Below are positions 59,582 to 64,000 of a DNA stretch of 64,000 nucleotides, piece by piece. The stretch comes from PGYR01 sp046290495 (GTDB lineage: Bacteria > Bacteroidota > Ignavibacteria > Kapaibacteriales > UBA2268). The stretch is from positions 620,001 to 684,000 of the forward strand of contig JBKAGT010000005.1 of assembly GCA_046290495.1 (NCBI GenBank), read 5' to 3'. Each line of letters begins with the position of its first letter. Position 1 is the stretch's first letter. A program made the translations under genes and the position numbers. Below the pieces are notes generated by a model, which was not told where the DNA came from, did not search any database, and saw nothing but the letters and a program-made list of their open reading frames with translations.

Positions 59582-61044
59582 TTCATTTCATCTATCACTT
59601 CCTTGAATAGTGAGATATATTTTTTAGCACTTTTCAAGGAAGAATAGTTTTTTGCCATTCCATTATTTCTAATCTGATTGTAATGGATGTCAGAATTATA
59701 AATACTCAACGCCTTATTAATCGCATTTTCCATTTCATCTCTGTTATAATGAGGGAATGTTATCCCTGTACCCCTTTGCTTTTCTGTTGAGTATTCCTTG
59801 ATAGTATCTGCTAGGCCTCCAGTTGATCTTACAATAGGCACGGTTCCGTATCGAAGTGCATACATTTGAGTTAAACCACAAGGTTCATATTTAGATGGCA
59901 TTAACAAAAAGTCCGTTGCAGCAAGTAGTATATGAGTTTGCTTTTCATCGAAGCTAAAGTCAACAATTATATTATTAGGAAAGTTAGACTTCGTTTCGGA
60001 CAGCATTTCTTCGTATTGTTCCTCGCCTGCACCTAAAACTGCAAATATAAACTTATTAGAATTCATAAGCTTGTATATCTTCTTTGCTACAAGATCTATC
60101 CCTTTTTGGTCTTTCAATTTAGTTATCATTGAAATTAAAGGTAAGTGGTGTTTTTTTTCAGGTATTCCAGCTTTAGTTAAGTACTCTTTCTTAAGTTCCG
60201 CCTTAATATCTAGATTGTTCTCAGTGTAGTTTTTACTAATATATATGTCGTGTTCCGGACCCCACAAATTATAATCTACTCCGTTCAGAATACCAACTAT
60301 ATCTCTTAACCTACTATTAATTGCGTCTTGCAGCCCCTCGCTATAATATGCTTGCTTTATCTCTTCACTATAAGTTGGGCTAACCGTTACAATTTTATCG
60401 GCGTACATAATTCCAGTTTTCATAAAGTTTACTTTGCCTTCATGCTCAAACCACGAACCGACATCAAATTCACTATACTTCATCCCAGTAAAACTCAGTA
60501 CTCTATATTTATCAAATCTTCCTTGGTAAGATAGATTATGAATTGTGAAGACTGTACCTACATTTTTGAACAAATCATCTTTTTTATATTGTGTTTTCAG
60601 TATAGGTATAAGGAACGCTGTAAGATAGTCATGGCAATTTACGATTTCAGGTTTGTAATTTATTACTTTGCATAATTCAGGTATTGCTTTGCTGAAGAAC
60701 AAAAAACGTCTGTCATCATTGTCATCCTCAAGCTTATTGCCATATAAATATTCCGAATCAAAAAATTCATCATGTCCTATCAAATATATTATCGCATCTG
60801 AACCTGCTAAGGTTGTTTTATATACATTAGCAGTTTCATTTCTAAAGCCCATTGGGACTTCAAAAGAAATATCAGTTTTTATAATATTAAATTTATCATA
60901 GTCAATAAATTTATATGCCGGCATTACGGATATTACATTATGTCCCAAATCACTCCACTCTGAAGTAAGGTAAGAAGTAACATCTGCCATTCCCCCACTC
61001 TTAGCAATTGGGCTAATTTCTGCTGTTGCTAATAGTATATTCAT
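59578..61044 (-). CDS. glgA: Glycogen (starch) synthase GlgA
   Basis: This 488-residue GT5 enzyme elongates alpha-1,4-glucan from ADP-glucose (or UDP-glucose). MNILLATAEISPIAKSGGMA carries the KxGG motif (KSGGMADV). HDYLTAFLIPIL and FTIHNLSYQGRFDK form the N-terminal domain. DKIVTVSPTYSEEI, GILNGVDYNLWGPEHD, FLLMPSKYEPCGLTQMYALR and YGTVPIVRSTGGLADTI form the C-terminal domain with the E-x7-E-like catalytic block. Length is normal. It is monocistronic and overlaps the convergent receptor stop by 4 bases. Confidence 0.95.
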   Translation of the reverse strand: MNILLATAEISPIAKSGGMADVTSYLTSEWSDLGHNVISVMPAYKFIDYDKFNIIKTDISFEVPMGFRNETANVYKTTLAGSDAIIYLIGHDEFFDSEYLYGNKLEDDNDDRRFLFFSKAIPELCKVINYKPEIVNCHDYLTAFLIPILKTQYKKDDLFKNVGTVFTIHNLSYQGRFDKYRVLSFTGMKYSEFDVGSWFEHEGKVNFMKTGIMYADKIVTVSPTYSEEIKQAYYSEGLQDAINSRLRDIVGILNGVDYNLWGPEHDIYISKNYTENNLDIKAELKKEYLTKAGIPEKKHHLPLISMITKLKDQKGIDLVAKKIYKLMNSNKFIFAVLGAGEEQYEEMLSETKSNFPNNIIVDFSFDEKQTHILLAATDFLLMPSKYEPCGLTQMYALRYGTVPIVRSTGGLADTIKEYSTEKQRGTGITFPHYNRDEMENAINKALSIYNSDIHYNQIRNNGMAKNYSSLKSAKKYISLFKEVIDEMN

Positions 61045-61091
61045 TTATATTTCTTAATTTTCGGAATATTTTACAATTATAATTTAAATTA

Positions 61092-61913
61092 ATGAGCGTA
61101 AATAAAAAAATAGAAGAAAAAAAGGTAACTACTCTTAGATTACAAGAGATGAAGAATGCAGGAATAAAAATCTCTTGTCTTACTGCCTATGATGCACTAA
61201 CAGCCAATATATTTGATAGTGCTGGTATAGATATGATGTTAGTCGGAGATTCACTTGGAAATGTTTTTCAAGGTGAAGAGACCACACTACCTGTTACATT
61301 GGAGCAAACAATTTACCACACTAAGGCAGTTGTAAAAGGTGCAGATAGAGCTTTAGTGGTCGCAGATATGCCATTTATGACTTATCAAGTTTCTGCAAAT
61401 GAGGCATTTAGAAACGCAGGTAGATTGATGAAAGAAACAGGTTGTTCTGCAATCAAATTAGAAGGTGGTAAAAATGTTACCAAAGCAATAAAGAAAATGA
61501 ATACAGCTGGAATACCAGTTATGGGGCATTTAGGACTCACTCCTCAAAGTATTAATAAGTTTGGTTCATATAGAGCAAGAGGGAAAGACCCTGATGAAGC
61601 AAAAGCAATCAGAGAAGATGCCTTTAGATTACAAGATGCTGGTGCATTTGCAATAGTACTCGAAAAAATTCCTGCTGATTTGGGTAAAGAGATTACTAAT
61701 GAATTAGAAATACCTACTATTGGAATTGGAGCTGGTCCACACTGTGATGGTCAGATATTAGTTTATACTGACATGTTAGGACTGACTGTAGATTTTAATC
61801 CTCGATTTGTAAGACAGTATGCAGAATTGAACAAAGTTTATAGTAATGTCGTAGAACAGTATATAAACGATGTAAGAACAAACGATTTTCCAAACGAAAG
61901 TGAATCATATTAA
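61092..61913 (+). CDS. panB: 3-methyl-2-oxobutanoate hydroxymethyltransferase
   Basis: This 273-residue enzyme adds a hydroxymethyl group to 2-oxoisovalerate to form ketopantoate, the first committed step of pantothenate synthesis. CLTAYDALTANIFDSAGIDM, MLVGDSLGNVFQGEETTLPV, ALVVADMPFMTYQVSANEAF, AIKLEGGKNV, GIPVMGHLGLTPQSINKFGS, AIVLEKIPADLGKEIT and GIGAGPHCDGQILVYTDMLG are all family blocks with the Mg-binding Asp residues present. The 3' end overlaps the next gene by 14 bases. coaB and coaC of the same pathway are at 43.7-44.9 kb. Confidence 0.96.
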   Translation: MSVNKKIEEKKVTTLRLQEMKNAGIKISCLTAYDALTANIFDSAGIDMMLVGDSLGNVFQGEETTLPVTLEQTIYHTKAVVKGADRALVVADMPFMTYQVSANEAFRNAGRLMKETGCSAIKLEGGKNVTKAIKKMNTAGIPVMGHLGLTPQSINKFGSYRARGKDPDEAKAIREDAFRLQDAGAFAIVLEKIPADLGKEITNELEIPTIGIGAGPHCDGQILVYTDMLGLTVDFNPRFVRQYAELNKVYSNVVEQYINDVRTNDFPNESESY

Positions 61914-62304
61914 ACATATAATGGCTATCATTTCTATTGTTACTTTTACTATTTTAGTCGGTTGTAATAGCCCAATAAATAGTTCAAGCGACCTTCGTTT
62001 TCCTGAAGAAGACGAAGTTAGTTTTAGTGAACATGTTAGACCATTTATGCAAGTAACCTGTGCTACAGCCAGTTGTCATGATGATTTTACTCAAGCTGGT
62101 GGTCGAAGAATGACAGAACATTTTACTTACTTTACTGCTAGTAACATAGGACTAATTGTAAGGGAAAATCCTGACGCCTCATTGTTGATTCAAATATTAG
62201 AGGGCAAAAATTATCATCTCTACAATTATGGTCGCGAACTTCCTACCGAAAATCAACAACAAGGTATGAGAAGATGGGTTGAAGAAGGGGCTCCAAACAA
62301 TTAA
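61900..62304 (+). CDS. Cytochrome c-like lipoprotein with C-x4-CH motif
   Basis: This protein has 134 residues from a GTG at 61900; an ATG at 61921 would give a shorter signal peptide. The lipobox LVGC places a lipid anchor. The mature domain reads FSEHVRPFMQVTCATASCHD, in which CATASCH is a C-x4-CH variant of the heme-binding CxxCH. LLIQILEGKN and RRWVEEGAPNN resemble the planctomycete-type cytochrome c domain (PSCyt1) ending. The most likely reading is a mono-heme or degenerate cytochrome domain. It overlaps panB by 14 bases and is probably read from the same transcript. Confidence 0.72.
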   Translation: MNHIKHIMAIISIVTFTILVGCNSPINSSSDLRFPEEDEVSFSEHVRPFMQVTCATASCHDDFTQAGGRRMTEHFTYFTASNIGLIVRENPDASLLIQILEGKNYHLYNYGRELPTENQQQGMRRWVEEGAPNN

Positions 62305-62327
62305 CTTTTTTATTATTTGATTTTCAT

Positions 62328-62335
62328 TATATTTG
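62328..62335 (+). promoter_or_regulatory. Candidate -7 box for the two-domain lipoprotein gene
   Basis: TATATTTG fits TAnnTTTG and lies 35 bases before the ATG at 62371. Weak -33 region (T-rich). Confidence 0.45.
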
Positions 62336-62370
62336 TATTCTATTATTATAACTAATGAGGACAAACGACA

Positions 62371-63372
62371 ATGAAAAAGATAGCCCTATCTTTGATATTA
62401 TTAACAGCATTGATAATAGTATCTTGTGGAGAAGAAGGACCAAAACCACCTGAAGCAGGAAAACTAGTTTCCTACACTGATGAAGCTACTGGATTCGAAA
62501 TAAATTACCCTGAGAATTGGAATAAATATGAAATAGCTGGTAAGCAATTTCAAGCAATTTCTATTGGTAATGCAAAAGATAGATTCTTGCAATATGATAC
62601 TGAAGGACTCCCAGTCGCTAAAGTTTCTATGACATTAATCGTACTAGATTCTACACAAGATATGCAAACAGCTGTAGATACCAGTTATTATTTCCCAAAA
62701 GAATATTATTCTGCACCAGTTGATTTCAAAATAGATGGAACTGTTGGTAAAAAATTAACTTATGAGTTTCCTCTCACCGATGGTCTTTTCAACGGAGAGT
62801 TGTATATTGCTACAAAAGATGGGATTCTTTATCATATCATAAAAATTGAAGCATTTGCTGGTACAATTGAGAAATACAGAAAGACTTTCGATGATATCCT
62901 AAGTTCTATTAAGTTGGGTGTAAAACCTGAATTAGCTGTTGCTACTTCTGGTGAAACTGAAGATTTACCTCCACCTTCCAGTACATTAAAAACAGTTAAA
63001 GGAAATGGGTATTCGATTAGAATACCAGATAATTTTAGCGCTACTAACAGCGGTGGTAGAACGATATATTCTGGTGAGAGACGAGGCGATTCATATGTAT
63101 CTGTATCTACTTCTACTACTAGTTCTAAAAACTTGAAAGGAACTGCTGAAAAAAATGCTAAATCTGTTGGAGCTAGTGGTGCTACTAAATTAACACTTGG
63201 TGGCAAGGAAGCTTACAAAGTTTCCTACAGTCCAAATTCAGCAATTCACAGAGATATGTACTATGTTATCAATGATGGTAAATTTTATCAAATTGTAGTA
63301 GATTATTACAAAAAAGAAGCTGAATTATATAAAAACATACTAACAAAATCTGCTAAGAGTATTAAGTTTTAG
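62371..63372 (+). CDS. Lipoprotein with two PsbP/DUF1795-like domains
   Basis: This 333-residue lipoprotein has a lipobox IVSC (Cys19) and GAGGA before the ATG. Domain 1 (about residues 30-185) starts YTDEATGFEINYPENWNKYE, and domain 2 (about 205-333) starts VKGNGYSIRIPDNFSATNSG. Each has the YP/IP-x-N-[WF] opening of PsbP/Mog1-like (DUF1795) folds. A proline-rich linker (EDLPPPSSTLK) separates them. The role is unknown. It is monocistronic between a candidate promoter and a good terminator. Confidence 0.78.
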   Translation: MKKIALSLILLTALIIVSCGEEGPKPPEAGKLVSYTDEATGFEINYPENWNKYEIAGKQFQAISIGNAKDRFLQYDTEGLPVAKVSMTLIVLDSTQDMQTAVDTSYYFPKEYYSAPVDFKIDGTVGKKLTYEFPLTDGLFNGELYIATKDGILYHIIKIEAFAGTIEKYRKTFDDILSSIKLGVKPELAVATSGETEDLPPPSSTLKTVKGNGYSIRIPDNFSATNSGGRTIYSGERRGDSYVSVSTSTTSSKNLKGTAEKNAKSVGASGATKLTLGGKEAYKVSYSPNSAIHRDMYYVINDGKFYQIVVDYYKKEAELYKNILTKSAKSIKF

Positions 63373-63400
63373 TACTTTTACATTTGAATGAATTTTCATG

Positions 63401-63436
63401 AAAGCAGAAGCTAAAATATTGGCTTCTGCTTTTTTC
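63401..63436 (+). terminator. Rho-independent terminator after the two-domain lipoprotein gene
   Basis: The stem AAAGCAGAAGC / GCTTCTGCTTT has a 10-base AT-rich loop and is followed by TTTT. It isolates the lipoprotein transcript from pgi. Confidence 0.88.
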
Positions 63437-63509
63437 ATTATTATTAGAAAAGTCTAATAATTACATTAAATTGCAAACTTGAATTAAACGAAAATTGACA
63501 AAGTTAGAA

Positions 63510-64000
63510 ATGAAAAATTTATTAGAATTAAACGCTTGGGAATCGCTAAAAGACCATTTTTTTAATATCAAACACATCAAAATGAAAGATATGTTTGAAT
63601 ATGACGAAAATAGATGTTCAAAATATAGCTATGAACTTAATGATATATTTTTTGATCTAAGTAAAAACAGAATAAATTTTGACACCACTTCATACTTTGT
63701 TGACCTAGTAAAATCCCTTAAAATTCACCTAAGAATAAATGATTTATTTAATGGGAATGTGCTTAATAACACTGAGGATAGAGCTGCAACTCATACTTCA
63801 TTGCGTGACTTTAGCGACAATGTAAGTAGTGAAATTTTATCTCAAAGAGAGAGTCTTTTGAATTTAGTTACCGAAATCAGAGATTCTAATAAATATGATC
63901 ATGTGGTGCAAATAGGAATTGGCGGTTCTTATCTAGGTCCAAAAATGGTAAATAAAGCTTTATCTAATTATTCTGATAATAACATTTCAATTGATTTTAT
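63510..64000 (+). CDS. pgi: Glucose-6-phosphate isomerase, 5' part only
   Basis: This frame opens at the ATG at 63510 and runs off the right edge, giving about 163 residues. HLRINDLFNGNVLNNTEDRA and ATHTSLRDFSDN are the N-terminal Pgi signature. YDHVVQIGIGGSYLGPKMVN is the sugar-phosphate binding motif (IGIGGSxLGP). Pgi interconverts glucose-6-phosphate and fructose-6-phosphate. The active-site residues of the C-terminal half are beyond the window. The first 70 residues are shorter than in E. coli Pgi, as in compact bacterial forms. Confidence 0.93.
   Translation, partial: MKNLLELNAWESLKDHFFNIKHIKMKDMFEYDENRCSKYSYELNDIFFDLSKNRINFDTTSYFVDLVKSLKIHLRINDLFNGNVLNNTEDRAATHTSLRDFSDNVSSEILSQRESLLNLVTEIRDSNKYDHVVQIGIGGSYLGPKMVNKALSNYSDNNISIDF

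Noticed and set aside
1..64000. CRISPR arrays, insertion sequences, prophage or integron
   Set aside because: No short regularly spaced repeats, transposase, integrase or phage genes were seen. The only large repeat is the in-frame duplication at 69-2750.

Overview
The window comes from an AT-rich (roughly two thirds A+T by eye), flagellated, Gram-negative bacterium of the Bacteroidota/Chlorobiota/Ignavibacteria/Kapabacteria (FCB) type. Evidence for this is a TonB-dependent receptor with an N-terminal carboxypeptidase-like repeat, a GWxTD-domain protein, a DUF6588-like protein, a zinc-less DnaG resembling the flavobacterial form, a Wzi-like protein of the FCB style, and repeated upstream TAnnTTTG boxes, the Bacteroidota-type -7 promoter element. 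P- and L-ring flagellar genes are unusual in classical Bacteroidetes and fit an Ignavibacteria/Kapabacteria-like lineage better. The exact taxon is inference. Shine-Dalgarno-like GGAG/GAGG sequences do precede several genes.

Layout. 1-5.8 kb (minus strand): a secreted protein built of two tandem 447-residue units, running off the left edge, behind a large TonB-dependent receptor. 6.1-8.6 kb: mtnN, ruvX and a GWxTD lipoprotein-like gene. 9.1-12.9 kb: folB, folK, dnaG and a YbbR-domain gene. 12.9-15.0 kb: envelope proteins and a 55-residue DUF1328 membrane protein. 15.1-21.7 kb: yihY-type membrane protein, a 3'-5' exonuclease, tRNA-Lys, dxs, a two-OmpA-domain outer membrane protein and a small beta-barrel. 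21.7-39.5 kb: an unbroken minus-strand run of 16 genes with no gap above about 14 bases, mixing threonine aldolase, a thioesterase, a GH3 enzyme and accA with exopolysaccharide/O-glycan synthesis and export genes. 39.5-46.3 kb: a polyprenol/diacylglycerol kinase-family protein, ispE, a LolC/E-like permease, der, a coaC/coaB pair carried as two separate genes, a HpnE-like amine oxidase and tRNA-Leu. 46.9-54.8 kb: a flagellar operon (68-aa ORF, flgF, flgG, flgA, flgH, flgI, flgJ, flgN-like, flgK, flgL) headed by a near-consensus sigma-54 promoter. 54.9-59.6 kb: a second LolC/E-like permease and a three-gene cassette (Cys-rich small membrane protein, Met/His-rich lipoprotein, OprC-like TonB receptor with CxxxM) that looks like a copper-uptake system. 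59.6-64 kb: glgA, panB, a mono-heme-like lipoprotein, a two-domain lipoprotein and the start of pgi.

Themes. Most of the window is envelope biology: glycan precursors (wecB, rfbB), initiating and elongating glycosyltransferases, export (Wza-like, Wzi-like), isoprenoid supply (dxs, ispE, a polyprenol-kinase-like protein, HpnE) and outer membrane beta-barrels. The signals most worth a second look are the putative copper-uptake cassette with its intercistronic 12-bp hairpin, the sigma-54 promoter over the flagellar operon, the FlgJ-lytic transglycosylase fusion, the glycosyltransferase fused to a degenerate phosphoglycosyltransferase, the split CoaBC, and the DnaG that has lost all four zinc ligands. 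I see no CRISPR array, transposase, prophage or rRNA gene.
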